From Pseudomonas pisciculturae (lineage in GTDB: Bacteria > Pseudomonadota > Gammaproteobacteria > Pseudomonadales > Pseudomonadaceae): DNA of 64,000 nt. The notes beneath the pieces were generated by a model. The model saw nothing but the letters and a program-made list of their open reading frames with translations, was not told the origin of the DNA and did no database searches. Shown here piece after piece: positions 41,559-49,265 of the stretch (position 1 is its first letter; each line of letters starts with the position of its first letter). The stretch lies in the NCBI RefSeq assembly GCF_015461805.1, contig NZ_JACVZE010000003.1, positions 372,001 to 436,000 on the forward strand, given 5' to 3'. The translations under genes and the position numbers were made by a program.

Positions 41559-42965
41559 ATGTCGAAGTCGGTTCAACTCATCAAAGATCATGACGTTAAA
41601 TGGATTGATCTGCGCTTCACGGACACCAAAGGCACTCAGCACCACGTGACCATGCCGGCTCGCGACGCGCTGGATGATGCTTTCTTCGAAGAAGGCAAAA
41701 TGTTCGACGGCTCCTCCATCGCTGGCTGGAAAGGCATCGAAGCCTCCGACATGATCCTGATGCCGGACGACAGCACTGCCGTACTGGACCCGTTCACCGA
41801 AGAGCCAACCCTGATCCTGGTTTGCGACGTGATCGAGCCTTCGACCATGCAAGGCTACGACCGCGACCCACGTGCGATCGCCAAGCGTGCCGAGGAATAC
41901 CTGAAGTCGACCGGTATCGGCGACACCGTATTCGTAGGTCCAGAGCCAGAATTCTTCATCTTTGACCAAGTGAAGTTCAAGTCCGACATCTCCGGCTCCA
42001 TGTTCAAGATCTACTCCGAACAAGGTTCGTGGATGTCCGACCAGGACGTGGAAGGCGGCAACCATGGCCACCGTCCAGGCATCAAAGGTGGTTACTTCCC
42101 AGTTCCGCCGTTCGACCACGACCACGAAATCCGTACCTCCATGTGCAACGCCATGGAAGACATGGGCCTGGTCATCGAAGTGCACCACCACGAAGTGGCC
42201 ACTGCCGGTCAGAACGAAATCGGTGTGAAGTTCAACACCCTGGTTGCCAAGGCTGACGAAGTTCAAACCCTGAAGTACTGCGTACACAACACTGCCGTAG
42301 CTTACGGCCGTACCGCTACCTTCATGCCTAAGCCTCTGTACGGCGATAACGGTTCGGGTATGCACGTTCACCTGTCCATCGCCAAAGATGGCAAGAACAC
42401 CTTCGCTGGCGAAGGTTATGCCGGCCTGTCCGACACTGCCCTGTACTTCATCGGCGGCATCATCAAGCACGGTAAGGCCCTGAACGGCTTCACCAACCCG
42501 TCGACCAACTCCTACAAGCGTCTGGTCCCAGGTTTCGAAGCTCCGGTAATGCTGGCCTACTCGGCTCGCAACCGTTCCGCGTCGATCCGTATTCCTTACG
42601 TGTCCAGCCCTCGCGCTCGCCGTATCGAAGCTCGCTTCCCGGATCCAGCAGCCAACCCGTACCTGGCCTTCGCTGCCCTGGTAATGGCCGGCCTGGACGG
42701 TATCCAGAACAAGATCCACCCAGGCGATGCCGCCGACAAAAACTTGTACGACCTGCCGCCTGAAGAGGCCAAAGAGATCCCACAAGTGTGTGGCAGCCTG
42801 AAAGAAGCCCTGGAAGAGCTGGACAAGGGCCGTGCGTTCCTGACCAAAGGCGGCGTGTTCAGCGACGACTTCATCGACGCTTACATCGGCCTGAAAAGCG
42901 AAGAAGAAATCAAGGTTCGTACCTTCGTACACCCACTGGAATACGAGCTGTACTACAGCTGCTGA
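41559..42965 (+). CDS. glnA: Glutamine synthetase type I
   Basis: This 468-residue dodecameric enzyme makes glutamine from glutamate, ammonia and ATP. Class I motifs are [11 protein letters not shown] (about residues 48-58), the ATP-site block [23 protein letters not shown] and the adenylylation site NLYDLP with Tyr397, so activity should be controlled by GlnE. The ATG at 41559 has GGAGG 6 bases upstream; the longer frame to 41472 crosses the predicted transcription start. Codon use is more biased to C-ending codons than its neighbours, as for a highly expressed gene. Confidence 0.98.
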   Translation: MSKSVQLIKDHDVKWIDLRFTDTKGTQHHVTMPARDALDDAFFEEGKMFDGSSIAGWKGIEASDMILMPDDSTAVLDPFTEEPTLILVCDVIEPSTMQGYDRDPRAIAKRAEEYLKSTGIGDTVFVGPEPEFFIFDQVKFKSDISGSMFKIYSEQGSWMSDQDVEGGNHGHRPGIKGGYFPVPPFDHDHEIRTSMCNAMEDMGLVIEVHHHEVATAGQNEIGVKFNTLVAKADEVQTLKYCVHNTAVAYGRTATFMPKPLYGDNGSGMHVHLSIAKDGKNTFAGEGYAGLSDTALYFIGGIIKHGKALNGFTNPSTNSYKRLVPGFEAPVMLAYSARNRSASIRIPYVSSPRARRIEARFPDPAANPYLAFAALVMAGLDGIQNKIHPGDAADKNLYDLPPEEAKEIPQVCGSLKEALEELDKGRAFLTKGGVFSDDFIDAYIGLKSEEEIKVRTFVHPLEYELYYSC

Positions 42966-43000
42966 TCCGGTAGCGCTGCTTAACGTGGCGTGATGAAAAA

Positions 43001-43028
43001 AAGACCTCCTTCGGGAGGTCTTTTTTTT
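43001..43028 (+). terminator. Rho-independent terminator after glnA
   Basis: AAGACCTCC pairs with GGAGGTCTT around a TTCG tetraloop, followed by eight T residues. It is 36 bases past the glnA stop. Confidence 0.96.
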
Positions 43029-43135
43029 GCCCGTTTTTTAAGCAGGGTTCCTACTTCTTTTTAGGCCCCTTCCGGCATCCCCGCCAAGTTCGGTACACAT
43101 AGCCTTACCGGCCAATTCCCTGACTGGACGGAACC

Positions 43136-43561
43136 ATGGACACTTTCAAATGCTTAATTGCGACCGCAGCCTGTCTGTCTGTACTCGGCTGCAGCAGCCA
43201 ACTCAAAGAGACGCCACAAATCGAGCGAGAAATCCTGCTCGAGAGCAGCGAATCATGGGACGGAACGCCTTATGAAGCGTATCCCGCCGGCGCGCCGCAA
43301 CTCACCCTGCTACGGCTCAAGATCCCTGCGAATACGCAGCTGCCCTGGCACAGCCACCCAATGCCCAACGCCGCCTACATCGTCTCGGGAGAGTTGATCG
43401 TTGAAACCCGCGATGGAACGCTCAAGCGCACCTTGAAGCAGGGGCAGACCCTGGCCGAGATGGTCGCAACCGTGCATCGCGGCATGACGGGCAACGCACC
43501 TGTGGAACTGCTGGTCTTCTATGCCGGAACACAAGGCATGCCACTGTCACAGCCTCACTGA
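43136..43561 (+). CDS. Cupin-domain lipoprotein
   Basis: This 141-residue protein has a lipobox VLGC (Cys19) after a short hydrophobic stretch, so it is probably anchored in the envelope. A single cupin barrel follows: motif 1 as PWHSHPMPNAAYIVSGEL (about 79-96) with two His and a Glu as metal ligands, and motif 2 around HRGMTGNAPVELLVFYAG. The ligand is unknown. It sits alone between the glnA terminator and the ntrB promoter region. Confidence 0.86.
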   Translation: MDTFKCLIATAACLSVLGCSSQLKETPQIEREILLESSESWDGTPYEAYPAGAPQLTLLRLKIPANTQLPWHSHPMPNAAYIVSGELIVETRDGTLKRTLKQGQTLAEMVATVHRGMTGNAPVELLVFYAGTQGMPLSQPH

Positions 43562-43644
43562 CCCTCCCCCCTAGAGGTTGATTACGCGCAAGCGAGCATC
43601 AAAAAAGATCAACCTCAACACTTCCTGAACAACCTTCACAAAAT

Positions 43645-43661
43645 CGCACTATATTGGTGCG
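43645..43661. promoter_or_regulatory. NtrC-type site upstream of ntrB
   Basis: CGCACTATATTGGTGCG differs from the distal glnA site at only two of 17 positions, both in the N5 centre. It lies about 162 bases before the predicted ntrB start and suggests autoregulation of ntrBC. Confidence 0.75.
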
Positions 43662-43788
43662 ATAGATTGCACCCTTCCCACCTGCCCAGCCCATTTTGGT
43701 TCGAAACTTCCCGAGCAAGCTGGCAGAACGCCACAGTTTCGCGCCTAAAACCCCCATTTCAGGCCTTTAGCGCTTCTTTTCGGAGCCT

Positions 43789-43804
43789 TGGTTTGGTTTT
43801 TGCA
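43789..43804 (+). promoter_or_regulatory. Candidate sigma-54 promoter of ntrBC
   Basis: TGGTTTGGTTTTTGCA keeps GG and GC 10 bases apart and the TTGCA element but lacks CAC after TGG. The predicted start is about 43815, 46 bases before ntrB. Confidence 0.55.
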
Positions 43805-43860
43805 TTTTCCTTGTATCAGCGTGTGCCTCAAGCCCGCGCCTTGCTCCAAAAGAGGTCCTG

Positions 43861-44946
43861 ATGACCATCAGCGATGCACTGCACCGTTTGTTACTCGACA
43901 ACCTGACCACCGCGACCATCTTGCTCAATGACGATTTGCGCCTTGAGTACATGAACCCGGCGGCGGAGATGCTCCTGGCCATCAGCGGCCAGCGCAGCCA
44001 TGGGCAGTTCATCAGCGAATTGTTCACCGAGTCGGCCGAAGCCTTGAGCTCGCTGCGCCAGGCGGTGGAGCAGGCACACCCGTTCACCAAGCGCGAAGCG
44101 ATGCTCACGGCCCTCACCGGCCAGACGCTGACCGTCGACTACGCCGTGACCCCGATCCTGAGCAACGGCGCCACCCTGCTGTTGCTCGAAGTTCACCCTC
44201 GCGACCGTCTACTGCGCATCACCAAGGAAGAGGCGCAGCTGTCCAAGCAGGAGACCAGCAAGATGCTGGTGCGCGGCCTGGCCCACGAAATCAAGAACCC
44301 CCTCGGCGGTATTCGCGGCGCGGCGCAGCTGCTGGCCCGCGAGCTGCCAGAGGAGCACCTCAAGGACTACACCAACGTCATCATCGAAGAAGCCGACCGC
44401 CTGCGTAATCTGGTAGACCGCATGCTCGGCTCCAACAAGCTGCCTTCGCTGGCGATGACCAACGTGCACGAAGTGCTGGAGCGCGTTTGCCACCTGGTCG
44501 AGGCCGAGAGCCAAGGCTGCATCAACTTGGTGCGCGACTACGACCCAAGCATTCCCGACGTGTTGATCGACCGTGAGCAGATGATCCAGGCGGTGCTCAA
44601 TATCGTGCGCAACGCCATGCAGGCCATCAGCAGCCAGAACGAACTGCGCCTGGGCCGCATCAGCCTGCGCACTCGCGCCCTGCGCCAGTTCACCATCGGC
44701 CATGTGCGCCATCGCCTGGTGACCAAGGTCGAGATCATCGACAACGGCCCGGGCATTCCTGCGGAACTCCAGGAAACCATTTTCTTTCCCATGGTCAGCG
44801 GCCGCCCGGACGGTACCGGGCTGGGCCTGGCCATTACCCAGAACATCATCAGCCAGCACCAGGGACTGATCGAATGTGAGAGCCATCCCGGCCACACCAC
44901 GTTCTCGATCTTTCTGCCTCTGGAACAAGGAGCCCCATCGACATGA
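43861..44946 (+). CDS. ntrB: Nitrogen-control sensor kinase NtrB
   Basis: This 361-residue cytoplasmic histidine kinase/phosphatase responds to the PII protein and controls NtrC. It has an N-terminal PAS domain (about 10-120), the H-box LAHEIKNPLGGIRGAAQ with His142, and a HATPase domain with IVRNAMQAI, DNGPGIP and GRPDGTGLGLAITQ. There are no membrane segments, as expected. Its stop overlaps the ntrC start by 4 bases. Confidence 0.97.
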   Translation: MTISDALHRLLLDNLTTATILLNDDLRLEYMNPAAEMLLAISGQRSHGQFISELFTESAEALSSLRQAVEQAHPFTKREAMLTALTGQTLTVDYAVTPILSNGATLLLLEVHPRDRLLRITKEEAQLSKQETSKMLVRGLAHEIKNPLGGIRGAAQLLARELPEEHLKDYTNVIIEEADRLRNLVDRMLGSNKLPSLAMTNVHEVLERVCHLVEAESQGCINLVRDYDPSIPDVLIDREQMIQAVLNIVRNAMQAISSQNELRLGRISLRTRALRQFTIGHVRHRLVTKVEIIDNGPGIPAELQETIFFPMVSGRPDGTGLGLAITQNIISQHQGLIECESHPGHTTFSIFLPLEQGAPST

Positions 44947-46379
44947 GCCGTAGTGAAACTGTCTGGATCGTCGATGACGACCGTTCTATCCGCTGGGTCC
45001 TCGAGAAAGCCTTGCAACAGGAAGGCATGACCACCCAGAGCTTCGACAGCGCTGACGGCGTGATGAGCCGCCTGGCGCGTCAGCAGCCGGACGTGATCAT
45101 CTCCGATATCCGCATGCCCGGCGCCAGCGGCCTGGACCTGTTGGCCCGCATCCGCGAGCAGCACCCGCGCCTGCCGGTGATCATCATGACTGCGCACTCG
45201 GACCTGGACAGCGCTGTCGCGTCCTATCAGGGCGGCGCTTTTGAGTACCTGCCAAAACCGTTCGACGTGGACGAGGCGGTGGCGCTGGTCAAGCGCGCCA
45301 ACCAGCACGCCCAGGAACAACAAAACCAGGAAGCCCCGCCAGCCCTGACCCGCACCCCGGAAATCATCGGCGAAGCGCCGGCGATGCAGGAAGTGTTTCG
45401 CGCCATCGGGCGTTTGAGCCACTCCAACATCACCGTGCTGATCAACGGCGAGTCGGGCACTGGTAAAGAGCTGGTGGCCCACGCCCTGCACCGTCACAGC
45501 CCACGGGCGGCCTCGCCGTTTATCGCGCTGAACATGGCAGCGATTCCGAAAGACTTGATGGAGTCCGAGCTGTTCGGCCATGAGAAAGGCGCATTCACCG
45601 GCGCGGCCAACCTGCGTCGCGGGCGCTTTGAGCAGGCCGACGGCGGCACGCTGTTCTTGGATGAAATCGGCGACATGCCGGCTGATACCCAAACGCGCTT
45701 GCTGCGGGTGCTGGCAGACGGCGAGTTTTATCGCGTGGGCGGGCACACGCCGGTCAAGGTCGACGTGCGCATCATCGCGGCAACCCACCAAAACCTGGAA
45801 ACCCTAGTGCACGCGGGCAAGTTCCGTGAGGACTTGTTCCACCGCCTCAACGTCATCCGTATCCATATCCCGCGCATGTCGGACCGTCGCGAAGACATCC
45901 CGACCCTGGCCCGCCACTTCCTCAGCCGCGCCGCCCAGGAGCTGGCCGTCGAGCCCAAGCTGCTGAAAAGCGAAACCGAGGAATACCTGAAGAACCTGCC
46001 GTGGCCCGGCAACGTACGCCAGCTGGAAAACACCTGCCGCTGGATCACCGTAATGGCGTCCGGCCGCGAAGTGCACATCAGCGACTTGCCGCCGGAGCTG
46101 TTGAGCCTGCCGCAGGATTCGGCACCGGTGACCAACTGGGAGCAGGCCTTGCGCCAATGGGCCGACCAGGCCTTGGCACGCGGCCAGTCCAACCTGCTGG
46201 ACAGCGCCGTGCCGGCGTTCGAGCGAATCATGATCGAGACTGCGTTGAAACACACCGCCGGCCGCCGCCGCGATGCTGCGGTATTGCTGGGTTGGGGGCG
46301 TAATACCCTGACGCGCAAGATCAAGGAGTTGGGGATGAAGGTCGATGGTGGGGATGATGACGAGGGTGACGACGCCTGA
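44943..46379 (+). CDS. ntrC: Nitrogen-control response regulator NtrC
   Basis: This 478-residue sigma-54 activator has a receiver domain with Asp55 in IISDIRMPG. The AAA+ domain carries GESGTGKE (about 169-176), the sigma-54 contact loop EKGAFTGAA and the Walker B-type GGTLFLDEIGDMP. A Fis-type helix-turn-helix sits at the C-terminus (RRRDAAVLLGWGRNTLTRKIKELGM). It would act on the sites found at glnA, ntrB and probably the small-RNA gene just downstream. Confidence 0.98.
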   Translation: MSRSETVWIVDDDRSIRWVLEKALQQEGMTTQSFDSADGVMSRLARQQPDVIISDIRMPGASGLDLLARIREQHPRLPVIIMTAHSDLDSAVASYQGGAFEYLPKPFDVDEAVALVKRANQHAQEQQNQEAPPALTRTPEIIGEAPAMQEVFRAIGRLSHSNITVLINGESGTGKELVAHALHRHSPRAASPFIALNMAAIPKDLMESELFGHEKGAFTGAANLRRGRFEQADGGTLFLDEIGDMPADTQTRLLRVLADGEFYRVGGHTPVKVDVRIIAATHQNLETLVHAGKFREDLFHRLNVIRIHIPRMSDRREDIPTLARHFLSRAAQELAVEPKLLKSETEEYLKNLPWPGNVRQLENTCRWITVMASGREVHISDLPPELLSLPQDSAPVTNWEQALRQWADQALARGQSNLLDSAVPAFERIMIETALKHTAGRRRDAAVLLGWGRNTLTRKIKELGMKVDGGDDDEGDDA

Positions 46380-46406
46380 CACCGCTCTAACATCCAACAA
46401 AAATCA

Positions 46407-46498
46407 ATGTGGGAGGGGGCTTGCTCCCGATAGCAGTGGGTCATTCACAGCACCTGTGCCTGATACACCGCCATCGGGAGCAAGCCCCCTCCCACATT
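46407..46498. repeat. REP doublet after ntrC
   Basis: Outward-facing arms GTGGGAGGGGGCTTGCTCCCGAT and its partner; the G-to-T change seen in one arm (TTGCTCCC) is matched in the other (GGGAGCAA), so pairing is kept. Confidence 0.9.
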
Positions 46499-46523
46499 TG
46501 GGTCTCCATAAGTTTTGGGACTG

Positions 46524-46542
46524 TGCACCGCTTCAATGCACC
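46524..46542. promoter_or_regulatory. Paired TGCACC half-sites upstream of the NrsZ-type RNA
   Basis: TGCACC occurs at 46524-46529 and again at 46537-46542, both as NtrC-like half-sites in the same orientation, about 165-185 bases before the predicted RNA start. No complete dyad is present, so this is a weak call. Confidence 0.4.
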
Positions 46543-46618
46543 ATGAACCGGCATCGGGCACTGATCCAAAAACTGAAACTACGGCCTCGCTGAGAAAATT
46601 TTGAAACCCAAAAACACC

Positions 46619-46641
46619 AAAGCCCCGTATCCCGGGGCTTT
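46619..46641 (+). terminator. Stem-loop terminator of the ntrBC unit
   Basis: AAAGCCCCG pairs with CGGGGCTTT around a 5-base loop. The T-run is short (TTTGCGCTTT) on the plus strand and better on the minus strand. It separates ntrC from the small-RNA promoter. Confidence 0.72.
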
Positions 46642-46681
46642 GCGCTTTATGAAGAAATTTTTTGGCACAACTTGGCGACTC

Positions 46682-46697
46682 TGGCACGCGCCCTGCA
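46682..46697 (+). promoter_or_regulatory. Sigma-54 promoter of the NrsZ-type RNA
   Basis: TGGCACGCGCCCTGCA has the full TGGCAC -24 element and GC 10 bases on. It is the best -24/-12 match in the window. The predicted start is about 46708. Confidence 0.85.
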
Positions 46698-46707
46698 ATA
46701 ACCCCTG

Positions 46708-46918
46708 TACAACCCAGTTTCGGGGACCTTGGTACAGGCAGGCCGAGAATCCCCTCTTTACACCCGGGGTGCTAGATGCGAACCGCGTCGCGCCCCACAC
46801 CCGTTTCGGGAACCTCGGTACAGGCAGGCCGGGGATTCCCTCTTTAACACCGAAGCCTTTGGCTTCACCCCGTTTTGGGAGCCCTGGTACAGGCAGGCCG
46901 GGAACTCCCTCTTTTATT
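46708..46918 (+). ncRNA. nrsZ: NrsZ-type nitrogen-regulated small RNA (three stem-loop units)
   Basis: This is a predicted RNA of about 211 bases in the ntrC-trmL gap. In P. aeruginosa I recall NrsZ, a 226-nt RNA induced by NtrBC/RpoN and processed into three units with a shared motif, in the same place. Three hairpins are visible, each with the loop TACAGGCAGG (46733-46742, 46819-46828, 46888-46897), a stem closed by GGGGA/TCCCC, GGGAA/TTCCC and GGGAG/CTCCC respectively, and TCTTT directly after. The last hairpin plus TCTTTTATT would act as the terminator. Ends are inferred from promoter spacing and this terminator. Confidence 0.82.
46722..46909 (+). repeat. Three direct ~33-base stem-loop repeats inside the small RNA
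   Basis: Units at 46722-46754, 46808-46840 and 46877-46909. Each has outer stem, inner stem, an invariant 10-base loop and a TCTTT tail; loop starts are 86 and 69 bases apart. A small linker hairpin GAAGCCTTTGGCTTC lies at 46851-46865. Confidence 0.92.
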
Positions 46919-47354
46919 GCTCTTGGAGATGGATCTCCAGCCGCCAGCGGTCATCGACCTCTTCGCCCTTCCACTCCCCGCGCAATGGCCGAGCCGCCAC
47001 CAGGTTTAATAGCAAGCCACCATCGGTCTTGCGCACGCGCCAGTTCACATCCTTGTCATTGACCTTGAGTTGCCCGCTGGCAGCCTTGCCCTGCGCGTCG
47101 AACAGCAACGCCACGGTGCCGTCGATATGTTCGCCGTGCAGCTTGGGCTCGCTGTTGAACCACACCACCACGCCGCCTGCCGCCGTCTCGACCTGCTGCA
47201 ACTCAACAGGGTCCGAAGTGGTCAAGCGACCGATCATCAGGCCCACCATCACGCCGACAATCGCCAATGAGCCCATGACCTTCGGCATTAGCTTCGGTCT
47301 TGGGTCCTCTTCGGGGGTAGAATGCAGCGCATCTTTACCTTCGGAGCCGTGCAT
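46914..47354 (-). CDS. Conserved hypothetical single-pass membrane protein
   Basis: This 146-residue protein has a cytoplasmic charged start (residues 1-26), one membrane helix (VMGSLAIVGVMVGLMIG, about 26-42) and a periplasmic part of about 100 residues with beta-type alternation and several Trp (VVVWFNSEP, VNWRVRK, GEWKG, DRWRLEIHL). The ATG at 47354 overlaps the trmL start on the other strand; starts further in (47288) lack a ribosome site. It ends inside the tail of the small-RNA gene on the other strand. Function is unknown. Confidence 0.75.
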   Translation of the reverse strand: MHGSEGKDALHSTPEEDPRPKLMPKVMGSLAIVGVMVGLMIGRLTTSDPVELQQVETAAGGVVVWFNSEPKLHGEHIDGTVALLFDAQGKAASGQLKVNDKDVNWRVRKTDGGLLLNLVAARPLRGEWKGEEVDDRWRLEIHLQEQ

Positions 47355-47808
47355 GTTTCACGTCATCCTTTTTCAACCAGAGATTCCGCCGAATACCGGC
47401 AACGTTATCAGGCTATGCGCCAACAGTGGCTGCCACCTGCATTTGATCGAGCCCCTGGGCTTCGACATGGACGACAAGCGCCTGCGCCGCGCCGGGCTGG
47501 ACTACCACGAGTACGCCACGCTCAAGCGCCACGCCGACTTGGCCAGTTGCCTGGAAAGCCTGGGGCATCCACGGTTGTTCGCGTTCACCACCAAGGGCTC
47601 GCGGCCGTTTCATGATGCCAGCTTTGCAGAGGGCGATGCCTTTCTGTTCGGCCCGGAAAGCCGTGGCCTGCCAGCTGAGGTGCTCGACGCGTTACCTGAC
47701 GGTCATCGCCTGCGCTTGCCGATGCGTGAGGGCTGCCGCAGCTTGAACCTGTCCAACACCGTTGCTGTTGCCGTCTACGAAGGCTGGCGCCAACTCGGTT
47801 TCAAGTAG
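47353..47808 (+). CDS. trmL: tRNA (cytidine/uridine-2'-O)-methyltransferase TrmL
   Basis: This 151-residue SPOUT methyltransferase methylates the 2'-OH of position 34 in tRNA-Leu isoacceptors. Family motifs are FQPEIPPNTGNVIRLC (motif 1, residues 8-23), FLFGPESRGLP (motif 2) and SLNLSNTVAVAVYE (motif 3, forming the trefoil knot). The ATG at 47353 has GGAG upstream; the very long upstream frame crosses the small RNA and is rejected. The start codon shares the CATG tetramer with the divergent hypothetical gene. Confidence 0.95.
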   Translation: MFHVILFQPEIPPNTGNVIRLCANSGCHLHLIEPLGFDMDDKRLRRAGLDYHEYATLKRHADLASCLESLGHPRLFAFTTKGSRPFHDASFAEGDAFLFGPESRGLPAEVLDALPDGHRLRLPMREGCRSLNLSNTVAVAVYEGWRQLGFK

Positions 47809-47818
47809 CACACATAAC

Positions 47819-47912
47819 AAATGTGGGAGGGGGCTTGCCCCCGATGACGGAGTGTCAGTCGACATCTATGTGACTGATCCACCGCTATCGGGCGCAAGCC
47901 CCCTCCCACATT
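47819..47912. repeat. REP doublet between trmL and secB
   Basis: Outward-facing arms of the GGGGGCTTGCCCCCGAT subtype, with one mismatch (GGGCGCAAG) and the GTGTCAGTCGACAT...GACTGATCC spacer. It could end both converging transcripts. Confidence 0.88.
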
Positions 47913-47934
47913 GGGTTCTGCATCGCGTTCGAGA

Positions 47935-48414
47935 TTACTGAACGGTCGACGAACCTTCCTGTTGCATGCGCTGCAGCTCTTGAGCGTACAAGGCATCGAA
48001 GTTCACCGGAGCCAGCATCAACGCCGGGAACGAGCCACGGGTGACCAGGCTGTCCAGGGTCTCACGGGCATACGGGAACAGGATGTTCGGGCAGAACGCG
48101 CCCAGGGTGTGGCTCATGGATGCTTCGTCCAGACCCTGGATCAGGAAGATACCGGCCTGTTGCACTTCAGCAATGAACGCCACTTCTTCACCGTTCTTGA
48201 CGGTCACCGACAGGGTCAGCACGACTTCGTGGAAGTCGCCTTCCAGAGCTTTTTGACGGGTGTTCAGGTCGAGCGCGACGCTTGGGGTCCATTCCTGGCG
48301 GAAGATGGCCGGGCTTTTCGGCGCTTCGAACGACAGGTCACGCACGTAGATGCGCTGCAGCGAGAACTGTGGGCCTTGGTCTTGCGCAGCTTCGGTGTTC
48401 TGTTGGTCAGTCAT
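47935..48414 (-). CDS. secB: Protein-export chaperone SecB
   Basis: This 159-residue cytoplasmic tetramer-forming chaperone hands unfolded precursors to SecA. The typical blocks [19 protein letters not shown] (about 18-36), [12 protein letters not shown] and [33 protein letters not shown] are present. It is the last gene of a minus-strand unit with the rhodanese-like gene and grxC. Confidence 0.97.
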   Translation of the reverse strand: MTDQQNTEAAQDQGPQFSLQRIYVRDLSFEAPKSPAIFRQEWTPSVALDLNTRQKALEGDFHEVVLTLSVTVKNGEEVAFIAEVQQAGIFLIQGLDEASMSHTLGAFCPNILFPYARETLDSLVTRGSFPALMLAPVNFDALYAQELQRMQQEGSSTVQ

Positions 48415-48448
48415 CGCAGATCCTTGTGATCTTGGGGTCTTTTAGGGG

Positions 48449-48700
48449 TTAGGCGAGCAGCGCATCAAGCTTACCGGCGCGCTCCAGGGCAAACAGGTCG
48501 TCGCAACCACCGATGTGCTTGGTGCCGATCCAGATTTGCGGCACGGACGTGCGCCCCGCCTTCTGGGCCATTTCGGCACGCACCTGGGGTTTGCCGTCGA
48601 CCTTGATCTCTTCGAAGGCAACGCCCTTCTTCTCCAGCAAAGCCTTGGCCCGCATGCAGTAAGGGCACCAATCGCTGGAGTACACGACAACCTGGCTCAT
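48449..48700 (-). CDS. grxC: Glutaredoxin 3
   Basis: This 83-residue cytoplasmic thiol-disulfide oxidoreductase has the dithiol site CPYC (Cys12, Cys15 in DWCPYCMRAK), the TSVPQIW cis-proline segment and GGCDDLFAL, which contact glutathione. It begins one base after the rhodanese-like gene ends and lies 34 bases before secB, so the three are co-transcribed. Confidence 0.96.
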   Translation of the reverse strand: MSQVVVYSSDWCPYCMRAKALLEKKGVAFEEIKVDGKPQVRAEMAQKAGRTSVPQIWIGTKHIGGCDDLFALERAGKLDALLA

Positions 48701-48701
48701 G

Positions 48702-49115
48702 TCACTTCACCAGCGGCAGGTTATCGGCCTTCCAGCTGCCGATACCGCCGGACAGTTTGGCGGCAGTGAAACCGGTCTTGAGCATTTCGCGGGCGTGGGT
48801 GCCGGCGTGCTGACCTTGAGCGTCGACCAGGATGATGGTCTTGGCCTTGTGTTTTTCCAGCTCGGCCAGGCGTGCGATCAGCTTGTCCTGTGGGATGTTC
48901 AGGGCGCCGACGATATGGCCAGCGGCGAAATCCTTGGCTGGGCGGATATCAACCACCACGGCTTCATCCTTGTTGACCAGCGCGGTCAGCTCCGCCGTGC
49001 TCAGGCTGCGGCCACCACGGCTCACTTCATGAGCAATCAGCAGCGCCAGCAGGATGACGAAGGCACCCACGAGCAGGTAGTGGGCAGTGGCAAATGCAAT
49101 CAGGTGATCAACCAT
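48702..49115 (-). CDS. Membrane-anchored rhodanese-like protein without catalytic cysteine
   Basis: This 137-residue protein has one N-terminal membrane helix (AHYLLVGAFVILLALLIAH, about residues 11-29), then a rhodanese domain with VVVDIRPAKDFAAGHIVGALNIP and SGGIGSWKADNLPL. At the active-site loop it reads IILVDAQGQHAGTHA, where sulfurtransferases have Cys, and the protein contains no cysteine at all, so sulfur transfer is unlikely. It corresponds to YibN of enterics by position next to grxC-secB. The ATG at 49115 is used in place of the TTG before it. Confidence 0.9.
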   Translation of the reverse strand: MVDHLIAFATAHYLLVGAFVILLALLIAHEVSRGGRSLSTAELTALVNKDEAVVVDIRPAKDFAAGHIVGALNIPQDKLIARLAELEKHKAKTIILVDAQGQHAGTHAREMLKTGFTAAKLSGGIGSWKADNLPLVK

Positions 49116-49265
49116 CAAGGAGGTTCCAGGGCGTTAAAATGGCGGTAAGTATACACAGCCGTCAGGGGGGGCCAACCCCCGTAAAGCGGTGACGTGGTCG
49201 GAACTTCGCTTTAAACTGCCACTCCCTTTTCAATCGCCTTCCTTATTACTGCCACGAGAGGATCT

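Noticed and set aside
46722..46909. Triple repeat as a CRISPR array or repeat protein
   Set aside because: Spacing is uneven, only three units exist, the stems covary and a sigma-54 promoter precedes them, which fits an RNA.
46729..47352. Upstream extension of trmL
   Set aside because: It crosses the small RNA and the opposing gene; TrmL proteins start at MFHVILFQPE.
49117..49190. AAGGAGG on the plus strand followed by a 16-codon frame at 49139
   Set aside because: Spacing to the ATG is about 15 bases, too long, and the peptide has no recognisable character.
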